Origin: Lachnospiraceae bacterium | GTDB taxonomy: Bacteria; Bacillota_A; Clostridia; Lachnospirales; Lachnospiraceae | NCBI GenBank assembly: GCA_017523185.1 | Contig: JAFWXB010000337.1 | Coordinates: 1 to 5,854 of the forward strand | Reading direction: 5' to 3' | DNA: 5,854 nucleotides | Shown here: piece by piece, positions 1-5,610 of the stretch | How positions within the stretch are numbered: the first letter of the stretch is position 1 | Layout of the letters: each line of letters starts with the position of its first letter | Translations under genes and position numbers: made by a program | Notes under the pieces: model-generated | What the model saw: the letters and a program-made list of their open reading frames with translations, nothing else | Told to the model about the DNA's origin: nothing | Database searches by the model: none

Positions 1-1167
1 AGCATGTTGTGCAATAACAACCGATTGTTGTGCTTCTAATGCACTCTTTTCCATACTATGTGTCATATCTTCAATTACTTCTACAAGTTCAGTAACTTGA
101 CCTGCTTGTTTCGTATTTCCATCTGCTAAATCTTGTGCTGCACTTGCAAGCTGTTCTGAACCTGCATCTATTTGATTAGATACTTCTTTTAATGTATGTA
201 ATGTTTCACGCATTTTTTCGCCAATACTTACTAACGAATCTTTAATTTCTACAAATGCACCAACATATTCTTTTTCAATAGAAAACTTATAATTTCCCTC
301 ACTCATTTGTCCCAAAATACTAGATACTTCTCCTATCATATCGCTCATATTTCGTTTCATAAAAGCAATAGCACTTACCATTACACCTACTTCTGTTTCA
401 TCTTGTTGTAACTCTAATTTCTTCGTAAAATCTCCATTTGCAAGATATCCCATTTGTTCAGAAACTTTTACAATTGACTCTAATAATTCTTTTTCGGAAA
501 AGTTAATACATTTCATAACTCTAATACCTACATATATAAAAGAAAGAACAGAAAGAATCTGAGCAATAAACTGTAATATAAGACAATTTGCAGTTGTATT
601 TTCCATTCTTGTTTGAATAAGTCCAATTGTTTTATCCGTTAAATCATTAATTTGGTCTATAGTTTCTTCATATTGTTCACTAAATACCTGGTCTCTTGCT
701 GCTGCTAAATTGCCATTTTTCACTTGTTGCATAGAAGCTTCTTCTAATGGCACTAATCCATTTGATAAATTTGCAATGCTATTTAAACCATTCCATTCAT
801 CTTCTTTTAAACCAATTTCTTCTAAAATGGCAATTGCATTATCACGATTCTTATCTTCATTCAACTCTTTCATATAATCTTCATAATATTGGTCGTTCCC
901 TGTTACTGCATACGACTGAACAGCATAAGTAAGAGCTTTAGAACCTAAACGATATTGATTTAATGCTTTACTTGCCTCTAATTGTTGATTTTTAGCAGAT
1001 GACATAATATAACTTGTTGCAATGGATACTATCAACAATACTAATCCTATTGCCATTGTAGTAATCGCACTTTTTCGCAACGCTTCTAATTGTGCCCTTT
1101 GGCCTTTTGATGTTTTTTGTCCTTTCAATTCATTTTTTCTTTTTTCTCTTGTACCACTTTTCATCAT
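1..1167 (-). CDS. Methyl-accepting chemotaxis protein, N-terminal part (C-terminus beyond the window)
   Basis: This is a transmembrane chemoreceptor that would sense a ligand outside the cell and control the CheA/CheW kinase complex. The 389 visible codons are open to the left edge. A Lys/Arg-rich cytoplasmic stretch (about residues 7-32) precedes TM1 (about 34-56). An extracellular helical sensor of roughly 130 residues follows, of four-helix-bundle type, then TM2 (about 190-215). A HAMP-like region contains the segment DETEVGVMVSAI (around residue 255). The start of the methylated coiled coil is recognisable by AAQDLADGNTKQAGQV (around residue 350). The conserved signalling tip lies outside the window. 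Two adjacent ATGs (1165-1167 and 1162-1164) sit 5 and 8 nt after an AGGGGGG ribosome binding site; either could be used, and I give the first. The ligand cannot be read from the sequence. The gene stands alone and transcribes away from the tRNA. Confidence 0.93.
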   Translation of the reverse strand, partial: MMKSGTREKRKNELKGQKTSKGQRAQLEALRKSAITTMAIGLVLLIVSIATSYIMSSAKNQQLEASKALNQYRLGSKALTYAVQSYAVTGNDQYYEDYMKELNEDKNRDNAIAILEEIGLKEDEWNGLNSIANLSNGLVPLEEASMQQVKNGNLAAARDQVFSEQYEETIDQINDLTDKTIGLIQTRMENTTANCLILQFIAQILSVLSFIYVGIRVMKCINFSEKELLESIVKVSEQMGYLANGDFTKKLELQQDETEVGVMVSAIAFMKRNMSDMIGEVSSILGQMSEGNYKFSIEKEYVGAFVEIKDSLVSIGEKMRETLHTLKEVSNQIDAGSEQLASAAQDLADGNTKQAGQVTELVEVIEDMTHSMEKSALEAQQSVVIAQHA

Positions 1168-1179
1168 CAATTCCCCCCT

Positions 1180-1196
1180 TGTACAAAATTTGTACA
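1180..1196. promoter_or_regulatory. Perfect 17-bp palindrome TGTACAAAATTTGTACA, candidate operator of the chemoreceptor gene
   Basis: The arms are TGTACAAA and TTTGTACA around a single A. It lies directly upstream of the receptor's ribosome binding site and immediately downstream of a TATAAT-like -10 element, so it covers the predicted transcription start. That is a classic position for a repressor site. The same TGTACAAA half-site occurs once more upstream of galE, on the minus strand near 2730-2738, but without its partner. The binding protein is unknown. A weak mRNA hairpin is an alternative role. Confidence 0.55.
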
Positions 1197-1203
1197 TTGA
1201 TAT

Positions 1204-1226
1204 ATTATATTGCTACCTTATAAGGT
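1204..1226 (-). promoter_or_regulatory. Probable promoter of the chemoreceptor gene, with the palindrome ACCTTATAAGGT in its spacer
   Basis: On the minus strand a perfect TATAAT (-10) lies at 1204-1209, about 37 nt before the start codon. The region upstream contains the perfect 12-bp palindrome ACCTTATAAGGT at 1215-1226. No good -35 hexamer is seen: the correctly spaced hexamer TATAAA matches TTGACA at only three positions. A weak -35 with a palindrome in the spacer suggests that a regulator assists or blocks the polymerase here. I see no CCGATA-type flagellar sigma promoter. Confidence 0.5.
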
Positions 1227-1437
1227 TTTATAAAAAATATTAATTTTTGATTTCTATACTTCATTAAACATCTATTTTTTAACTTTATAACGGTAAAGCA
1301 ATACAACATTTATACCTTATTTTACCTCTATTTTTAATAATTTTCAATATAAAAAGGGAAATTGCGTGAACTTTTCTTCGTATTTATAAATAAATCAAAC
1401 AATTTATATAATAAAAATTACATTTTTCTAAACTTAT
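1227..1437. other. AT-rich intergenic stretch without a recognisable gene
   Basis: This stretch lies between the receptor promoter and the inverted repeat before the tRNA. It is almost entirely A and T, with stop codons in all frames. The only internal symmetry noticed is the AT-only palindrome TATTTATAAATA at 1381-1392, which is weak evidence in such composition. I support no coding region or RNA gene here. Confidence 0.6.
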
Positions 1438-1497
1438 AAATAATAACATATTTTTTCTAAAAACCCCTTGCATTTCCAAAAAAATATGTTATTATTT
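1438..1497. repeat. 19-bp perfect inverted repeat enclosing the tRNA-Glu promoter
   Basis: The arms AAATAATAACATATTTTTT (1438-1456) and AAAAAATATGTTATTATTT (1479-1497) are exact reverse complements separated by 22 nt. The right arm contains the -10 element of the tRNA promoter and the loop contains the -35. Only one G-C pair is present per stem, but 19 uninterrupted matches are far beyond what base composition alone would give. It could be an operator, a cruciform-forming site or the remnant of a palindromic element. Confidence 0.85.
1468..1495 (+). promoter_or_regulatory. Promoter of tRNA-Glu
   Basis: TTGCAT (1468-1473) and TATTAT (1490-1495) are separated by 16 bp. A TGT directly before the -10 makes it an extended -10 promoter, which can compensate for the poor -35. 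Transcription would start near 1502, only a couple of bases before the mature tRNA, so almost no 5' leader would be left to process. Confidence 0.6.
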
Positions 1498-1503
1498 TGA
1501 TAT

Positions 1504-1577
1504 ATGGCTCGTTGGTCAAGAGGTCAAGACGTCGCCCTCTCACGGCGAAAACACGGGTTCGATTCCCGTACGAGCTG
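1504..1577 (+). tRNA. tRNA-Glu, anticodon CTC
   Basis: The cloverleaf folds fully. The acceptor GGCTCGT pairs with ACGAGCT, with a G-U at the first pair. The anticodon stem TCGCC/GGCGA closes the loop CTCTCAC, which gives anticodon CTC, reading GAG. The T arm is ACGGG-TTCGATT-CCCGT, and the discriminator base is G. Overall it matches the usual bacterial tRNA-Glu pattern, in which TTC is the common anticodon. CCA is not encoded, so it must be added after transcription. It is a single tRNA rather than part of a cluster, with its own promoter and terminator. Confidence 0.96.
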
Positions 1578-1581
1578 TTGA

Positions 1582-1597
1582 CTGTTTATAAAAACAG
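1582..1597 (+). other. Small hairpin in the tRNA 3' trailer
   Basis: CTGTTT and AAACAG form a 6-bp stem around the tetraloop ATAA, four bases after the mature tRNA end. It lies before the terminator and probably belongs to the precursor trailer. It lacks a T-run, so it is not a terminator itself. Confidence 0.45.
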
Positions 1598-1606
1598 CCC
1601 AACCCG

Positions 1607-1642
1607 AAAAAACACCACTTTTTAAAAAAAGTGGTGTTTTTT
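1607..1642. terminator. Bidirectional terminator shared by tRNA-Glu and galE
   Basis: A perfect 17-bp stem has the core CACCAC/GTGGTG flanked by A and T tracts, with a 2-nt centre. Because the tracts are symmetric, each strand reads a stem followed by a U-tract. It ends the tRNA transcript on the plus strand and the galE transcript on the minus strand. The galE stop codon (1645-1647) lies only two bases from the stem. Confidence 0.92.
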
Positions 1643-1644
1643 AT

Positions 1645-2661
1645 TTAATCTTCATATCCATTTGGATTATTTTTTTGCCATCTCCAAGCATCTTCACACA
1701 TTTCACGAATTCCAAATTGTGCTTCCCAACCTAATTCTGCTTTTGCTTTTGCAGGGTCACAATAACAAGTTGCAATATCCCCAGGTCTTCTATCTTTAAT
1801 CACATATGGAATTGTAATATCGTTTGCAGATTCAAAATTCTTTACAATATCAAGAACACTATAACCATGTCCTGTACCTAAATTATAAATACATAAACCT
1901 GCTTTTTCTTCAATCTTCTTTAATGCCTTTACATGACCTAATGCAAGGTCTACTACATGAATATAATCACGAACGCCAGTTCCATCAGGAGTATCATAAT
2001 CATTTCCAAATACACCAAGTTCTTTCAATTTTCCAACAGCAACTTGTGTTACATATGGCATTAAATTGTTTGGAATACCATTTGGATTTTCTCCCATTGT
2101 ACCGCTTTTATGTGCACCAATCGGATTAAAGTAACGAAGAAGTATCACATTCCATGTATTATCTGCTTTCTGAATATCCATAAGCATCTGTTCTAACATA
2201 GATTTTGTCCAACCATACGGATTTGTACATTGTCCCTTTGGACATTCTTCTGTAATCGGAATCTGTACAGGGTCACCATACACAGTTGCAGAAGATGAAA
2301 AAATAATATTTTTACAATTATGTTGTTTCATAACATCTACAAGTGTTAATGTACCTGTTACATTATTGTGATAATATTCCCATGGTTTTGCCACAGATTC
2401 TCCAACTGCTTTTAATCCTGCAAAATGAATACAACTATCAATAGATTCTGTTTCAAAAATGGTATGTAAAATTTCTCTATCTAAAATATCACCTTTATAA
2501 AAGGTAACTTTTTTTCCTGTTAAAGCCTCTACTCTTTCCAAAGATTTTTCAGAAGAATTAGACAAATTATCTAACACAACAACATCATATCCTGCCTCTA
2601 ATAATTCTACACATGTGTGACTGCCAATATAACCGGCACCACCGGTAACTAAAATAGCCAT
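1645..2661 (-). CDS. galE: UDP-glucose 4-epimerase
   Basis: The enzyme interconverts UDP-galactose and UDP-glucose in the cytoplasm, as the last step of the Leloir pathway and as the source of UDP-galactose for surface sugars. It belongs to the extended short-chain dehydrogenase family. The NAD-binding motif GGAGYIG lies at residues 7-13 and [10 protein letters not shown] at 80-89. The catalytic Ser124, in SSSATVYG, and the YxxxK pair Tyr149 and Lys153 fall at the same numbers as in E. coli GalE, and the total of 338 residues is also the same. The substrate-domain segments RYFNPIGAH and [10 protein letters not shown] are intact. An AAAGGAG ribosome binding site (2670-2676) stands 8 nt before the ATG. 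No other galactose genes are nearby, so it is probably expressed alone. No convincing promoter was found. Confidence 0.98.
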   Translation of the reverse strand: MAILVTGGAGYIGSHTCVELLEAGYDVVVLDNLSNSSEKSLERVEALTGKKVTFYKGDILDREILHTIFETESIDSCIHFAGLKAVGESVAKPWEYYHNNVTGTLTLVDVMKQHNCKNIIFSSSATVYGDPVQIPITEECPKGQCTNPYGWTKSMLEQMLMDIQKADNTWNVILLRYFNPIGAHKSGTMGENPNGIPNNLMPYVTQVAVGKLKELGVFGNDYDTPDGTGVRDYIHVVDLALGHVKALKKIEEKAGLCIYNLGTGHGYSVLDIVKNFESANDITIPYVIKDRRPGDIATCYCDPAKAKAELGWEAQFGIREMCEDAWRWQKNNPNGYED

Positions 2662-2802
2662 AATAAACGCTCCTTTCTTGTATTTTTAAAATGAATAACT
2701 TTGAGTAAGAGTTTATCCTAAAAAATGGAATTTGTACAGAGGAAAATAGTAGTTTTTATATAAACAAAATGATTTTAAATATGCACAAAATAATAAGAAA
2801 CA

Positions 2803-3474
2803 TTAGCATATAATACTATCTGCTTTTTTTCTCAATAAATTTATATAAGTTTTTATCCCATATATACTAATACTTCCACATAAATATATCACATAACCCA
2901 ATACTCCACCTAATGTATTATGAAAGATATCATCAAACTCAAATAGTCCTTTTTTCATAAACAATTGTAATACTTCAATTGTGAGTGATGTCACAAATGA
3001 TAACAAAATAACTATTTTTCCTACTTTATTATAATATTTCCAAATATGCTTTTCGATAACGGTATTTATTTATCTCCTCATAATAATTGGTAACAAAATT
3101 CCCATAGGCATTAACATAACTATATTCAAGATATTTTCCCAAAAAAGTCCATGTTGCCAAAATACTATCCAACTTGCATCTTCTTTTATTTGTTTATATG
3201 ACCAAAAAGGAAGTAATTCATATTGATAATATGTCTTTGTCATTCTTGAAAATACCGTGGATACAAAAACTAAAAATAAATATGCCACTAACAATGTTAA
3301 TGCAATTGATGGAACAATAGAAATTATTTCATGTTGACTGGATTTATTATTTTTTTGAATAAATAGGACAAATATCATTATTACCATAAATATAATAGCT
3401 ATCTTATAATATATACGGTCAATATTAAGACTTGCTGATATGGCTAAATGTATATATTTAAAATACTGTTGCAC
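2803..3474 (-). pseudogene. VanZ-like membrane protein gene interrupted by an in-frame stop
   Basis: Two open stretches, 3070-3474 and 2803-3006, lie in the same reading frame and are separated by one TAA (3070-3072) plus about 21 codons without a start codon. Together they give one VanZ-family protein of about 222 residues. The first part has a hydrophobic segment (about 24-40), YLFLVFVSTVFSR, LLPFWSYKQ and the family signature ENILNIVMLMPMGILLP. The second part has SLTIEVLQLF and FDDIFHNTLGGVLGYVIYL, the other VanZ hallmark. The start is GTG, 6 nt after AAGGAG. VanZ itself gives low-level teicoplanin resistance, but most relatives have no known role, and resistance should not be assumed. 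The stretch between the LLP and IE motifs looks about a dozen codons longer than I expect for the family, so a small insertion may have brought in the stop. A sequencing error is the alternative. Confidence 0.72.
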
Positions 3475-3568
3475 TTGTTACTCCTTACTATATTTCATAA
3501 TACAATTTTAACTTTGAATTTCCCATAATTAAAATTACAGGCGTTTGACTATCTCTATCAGATAATTA

Positions 3569-4651
3569 TTATTGCTGAACTTCTACTACTTCTTCTCTTT
3601 TTACTATAAATTCATCAACAGACATTTTTGCCATTTTAGCAGCATCTTCAATAGATAAAATTCCCTCTGATACTAACTCAATAAGTTGTACAATTCTTCC
3701 TTGTTGTAAACCTTGTTCTAAACCTTGTTCTAAACCCTGTTCTAAGCCTTGCTGTAAACCTTGTTCTAAGCCTTGTTCTAAACCCTGTTCTAAGCCTTGC
3801 TGTAAACCTCGTTTTAAAGCTTGTTCAATATAATATTCACTTAAATTACACATTTCCTCCACCTCCTGTGATAATTTCTGATTCATTGGAATTCCGTACT
3901 CTGTTTCTAAAACTTTTTTCTTACTTTGACTATTTAAAGTTTCATCTAATAATACAGTCAACATTTTTAATAACTCATTTTCTGTTTTATTAACATCATG
4001 TTCCTTACTAAGACAAATCATAACCACTCTTAATAAATCATAACGTGTTTGTTTTTCATTTTTTCCAACTAAATGTCTTCTATCTACATAATATTCATCT
4101 ATGGTATTTTCTGCATTTTTTGAAGTATCCATACAAATCCATATGGAATATACTTTCTTTATATTATCATACTTTACTTTATCATCTGTTGCAACGGAAA
4201 ATTCAGTTGACAATTGAGAAGACAATAATCTTGCACAGTAAAAAATGGCTCTTGTTACAATATCATATCCTGGATAAAAAGATTTTTGAGCCTCAATATT
4301 AATAATAATCTTTATAAATTTATTTATATCTTTTTCAATCGGAATTTTAACAAAAAATTTAATATCAAAATAAATAGTTCCTTCTCTTTCTACGCTATCC
4401 TCTTGTGATAATCCACTAATTTTTTCTGCATTTGTTTTCCCTGGCAAAATTTCCGTCTGGCTAATTTCAGGTTCTCCTTCTATACATTGTATAATATGCT
4501 CATACTGCATATTTTTAAATTCTTCTACTGTATAAAAAAGAATTTTTGCTAAAATTGACTTATTTGCTAAAACCTGTTTTATCTGTCTATCAAATTTAAT
4601 CTTATCTTTCGCAATATCAATATCATTTGCTAATTGTGTTTGACGTATCAA
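3569..4651 (-). CDS. Rpn/PD-(D/E)XK (PDDEXK_2) transposase-family nuclease with GLEQ repeats
   Basis: This is a protein of the group annotated as recombination-promoting nuclease or putative transposase, whose E. coli members cut DNA and promote RecA-independent recombination. Numbered from TTG at 4651 (360 residues), the likely active site is Asp96 in YFDIKF with Glu120 and Gln122 in INIEAQKSFYPGY. TRAIFYCARLLSSQ follows, with the conserved arginine and tyrosine. After an acidic helical region come nine GLxQ units (about residues 282-317), then a small helical domain with the segment LVSEGILSIEDAAKMAKMSVDEF. The frame is open upstream to 4840 but has no ATG or GTG. TTG at 4715-4717 has no ribosome binding site, whereas TTG at 4649-4651 follows AGGTGG by 4 nt, so I prefer the latter. 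The gene is divergent from the Spo0A-like gene and lies 94 bp before the VanZ-like gene. Nuclease activity is inferred from the family. Confidence 0.82.
   Translation of the reverse strand: MIRQTQLANDIDIAKDKIKFDRQIKQVLANKSILAKILFYTVEEFKNMQYEHIIQCIEGEPEISQTEILPGKTNAEKISGLSQEDSVEREGTIYFDIKFFVKIPIEKDINKFIKIIINIEAQKSFYPGYDIVTRAIFYCARLLSSQLSTEFSVATDDKVKYDNIKKVYSIWICMDTSKNAENTIDEYYVDRRHLVGKNEKQTRYDLLRVVMICLSKEHDVNKTENELLKMLTVLLDETLNSQSKKKVLETEYGIPMNQKLSQEVEEMCNLSEYYIEQALKRGLQQGLEQGLEQGLEQGLQQGLEQGLEQGLEQGLQQGRIVQLIELVSEGILSIEDAAKMAKMSVDEFIVKREEVVEVQQ
3699..3806. repeat. Nine tandem 12-bp units in the nuclease gene, arranged in a 48-bp higher-order period
   Basis: Nine consecutive 12-bp units of the type CCTTGTTCTAAA (plus strand) encode G-L-E/Q-Q. 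A tenth, degenerate unit (3807-3818) encodes L-K-R-G. Units 1-4 and 5-8 form two 48-bp blocks identical at 46 of 48 positions, and unit 9 begins a third block. Every unit keeps the frame, so copy-number change alters only the length of a flexible or helical linker between the nuclease core and the C-terminal helical domain. Confidence 0.95.
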
Positions 4652-4764
4652 TATACCACCTACTTTCTCTTTTATTTTTCTTATTTTACTATACCAAACA
4701 GCAACTATATTCTGCAATAGAAAGAAACAAAATTTTTTTATATTATTTACTATTTTATTTTTAA

Positions 4765-4784
4765 AAAAGTCGACAAAAGTCGTT
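4765..4784. promoter_or_regulatory. Tandem 10-bp direct repeat resembling Spo0A boxes in the divergent spacer
   Basis: AAAAGTCGAC (4765-4774) is followed directly by AAAAGTCGTT (4775-4784). The octamer AAAAGTCG is thus repeated exactly one helical turn apart. On the minus strand the first unit reads TGTCGAC, one mismatch from the Spo0A box TGTCGAA. Two further TCG triplets follow at 4800 and 4811, roughly on the same helical face. The adjacent gene encodes a Spo0A-type DNA-binding domain, so binding by its own product is a reasonable inference. The site would affect both divergent genes. Confidence 0.45.
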
Positions 4785-4825
4785 TTATATTTCTTGTATT
4801 CGTTATTCTCTCGTTTTAGGCTATT

Positions 4826-4831
4826 TATAAA
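4826..4831 (+). promoter_or_regulatory. Possible -10 element of the Spo0A-like gene
   Basis: TATAAA is placed so that transcription would begin near 4838, shortly before the ribosome binding site. No acceptable -35 hexamer stands 16-18 bp upstream, which would fit dependence on an activator or simply a wrong choice. Confidence 0.3.
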
Positions 4832-4856
4832 GATTAATTACTGGAGGATAAACCAT

Positions 4857-5324
4857 ATGAACTACCAAATATTTGTCAAATCTCTTTTTCAAAATTTAGG
4901 TTTCAAAAAAACTTACAAAGGCACTAAATATATCGCCTATATCTTAGAACTTCTTTCCGAAGATGAGTCCAGCATTGAAATGGTTACAAAACGATTATAC
5001 ATAGGTACAGCAGAAAAATATAAAACTTATTGGACTTGTGTAGAAAAAAATATTAGAAAAGTTATTTCTATGTTATGGGAAATTCCTGAAAACAAAACAT
5101 TTTTTGAAAAACTTTTAGGTAGTGAAAATTTAGAGAAAAAGCCTACAAATAAAGATTTTATATTTGCTCTTTATCAATATACAAAAGCAGAATGTTCTTA
5201 TTCTGAAACAACTACAGATTATTACATAGATTGTATTTGTCCTAAAACCGGAAAAATATGTAATACTTGTGTTGAACTGACGAAACATATTGTTGAGAAA
5301 TATGAAAAAGAGAGATTGAAATAA
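4857..5324 (+). CDS. Orphan Spo0A C-terminal-like DNA-binding protein with a cysteine-rich tail
   Basis: This 155-residue protein aligns by eye along the DNA-binding domain of the sporulation regulator Spo0A. It has LGFKKTYKGTKYIAYILELL (about 14-33), VTKRLYIGTAEKY (43-55), the recognition-helix region VEKNIRKVISMLW (62-74, compare VERAIR in Spo0A), LLGS (86-89) and KPTNKDFI (95-102). The receiver domain of Spo0A is absent and the protein starts directly with this domain, so phosphorylation cannot control it in the usual way. Beyond the domain, residues 111-155 form a tail with CIC at 126-128 and CNTC at 135-138, which could bind a metal. ATG 4857 is chosen over an upstream in-frame TTG because GGAGG (4843-4847) lies 9 nt before it. 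The gene is divergent from the nuclease gene. A role as transcription factor is inferred; its targets are unknown. Confidence 0.88.
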   Translation: MNYQIFVKSLFQNLGFKKTYKGTKYIAYILELLSEDESSIEMVTKRLYIGTAEKYKTYWTCVEKNIRKVISMLWEIPENKTFFEKLLGSENLEKKPTNKDFIFALYQYTKAECSYSETTTDYYIDCICPKTGKICNTCVELTKHIVEKYEKERLK

Positions 5325-5349
5325 GAGATTTATAATGATGTAGGAATGA

Positions 5350-5405
5350 AAAAAGGAACTGTTTCTTTAACGAATAAAAATTCGTAACGTGGCAGCTTCC
5401 TTTTT
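5350..5405. terminator. Terminator of the Spo0A-like gene, likely bidirectional
   Basis: The outer stem AAAAAGGAA-CTG pairs with CAG-C-TTCCTTTTT (one bulged C). An inner hairpin ACGAAT/ATTCGT (5370-5385) lies inside it. T-runs stand at the 3' end on both strands. It starts 25 nt after the stop codon of the Spo0A-like gene. The double-hairpin shape is more complex than a normal terminator. Confidence 0.72.
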
Positions 5406-5448
5406 AAATCTTATTATAAAGTTTATTTATATTTTTACCATGGCAAGC

Positions 5449-5610
5449 AAAATACTTGTAACAGTTCAGCCAAAGGCTTCCTGTTACGAGCGAGCCACAC
5501 ATAAAAAGTCGCTTTCAGCGAGATGTGGCTCGCTTTGGCTTGTGCTACTTATTCTCTCACAGCTAATCAGCAAAGTAATTAGCTGTGGACTGAACTATTA
5601 CGAATACTTT
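5449..5610. repeat. Palindromic element of nested inverted repeats with alternative folds (structured RNA or MITE/REP-like)
   Basis: Imperfect terminal arms 5449-5469 and 5590-5610 pair at 18 of 21 positions, one of them G-U, including GTTCAG/CTGAAC. Inside are hairpin B, GCGAGCCACA/TGTGGCTCGC (5490-5499 with 5524-5533, with an inner TCGC/GCGA), and hairpin C, CACAGCTAAT/ATTAGCTGTG (5558-5567 with 5578-5587). Hairpin A, CTTGTAACAG/CTGTTACGAG (5455-5464 with 5481-5490, inner AGCC/GGCT), uses the left terminal arm and so competes with it. AGCCAAAG (5468-5475) can also pair with CTTTGGCT (5533-5540). It is clearly richer in G and C than the flanking DNA. It may be a dispersed intergenic repeat; I have a vague memory of GTAACA-TTCAG palindromes in Lachnospiraceae genomes, which is unverified. 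No target-site duplication is evident. Confidence 0.75.

Noticed and set aside
747..932. Short plus-strand open frame of 61 codons
   Set aside because: It lies antisense inside the chemoreceptor gene, has low-complexity composition and shows no family resemblance.
1022..1243. 73-codon plus-strand open frame
   Set aside because: It is antisense to the receptor start and promoter and has no ribosome binding site; it is a shadow of TM1 coding.
1824..2129. 101-codon plus-strand open frame
   Set aside because: It is antisense to galE, which is unambiguous.
2662..2802. Promoter of galE or terminator of the VanZ-like gene in the spacer
   Set aside because: No -35/-10 pair with acceptable spacing and no stem followed by a T-run was found. 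Candidates such as TTGTGC with GTTTAT match too poorly.
2803..3474. Glycopeptide resistance function for the VanZ-like gene
   Set aside because: The gene is interrupted, no van cluster genes are present, and most VanZ-domain proteins are not resistance determinants.
3699..3818. Short CRISPR-like array
   Set aside because: The units are contiguous 12-mers without spacers, in frame within a protein gene; it is a coding tandem repeat.
4045..4302. 85-codon plus-strand open frame
   Set aside because: It is antisense to the nuclease gene and consists of Leu/His/Phe-rich shadow sequence.
5449..5610. Known riboswitch class for the structured element
   Set aside because: I could not match conserved core motifs of any riboswitch class that I know. 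The outer arms also look like terminal inverted repeats, so I leave the class open.
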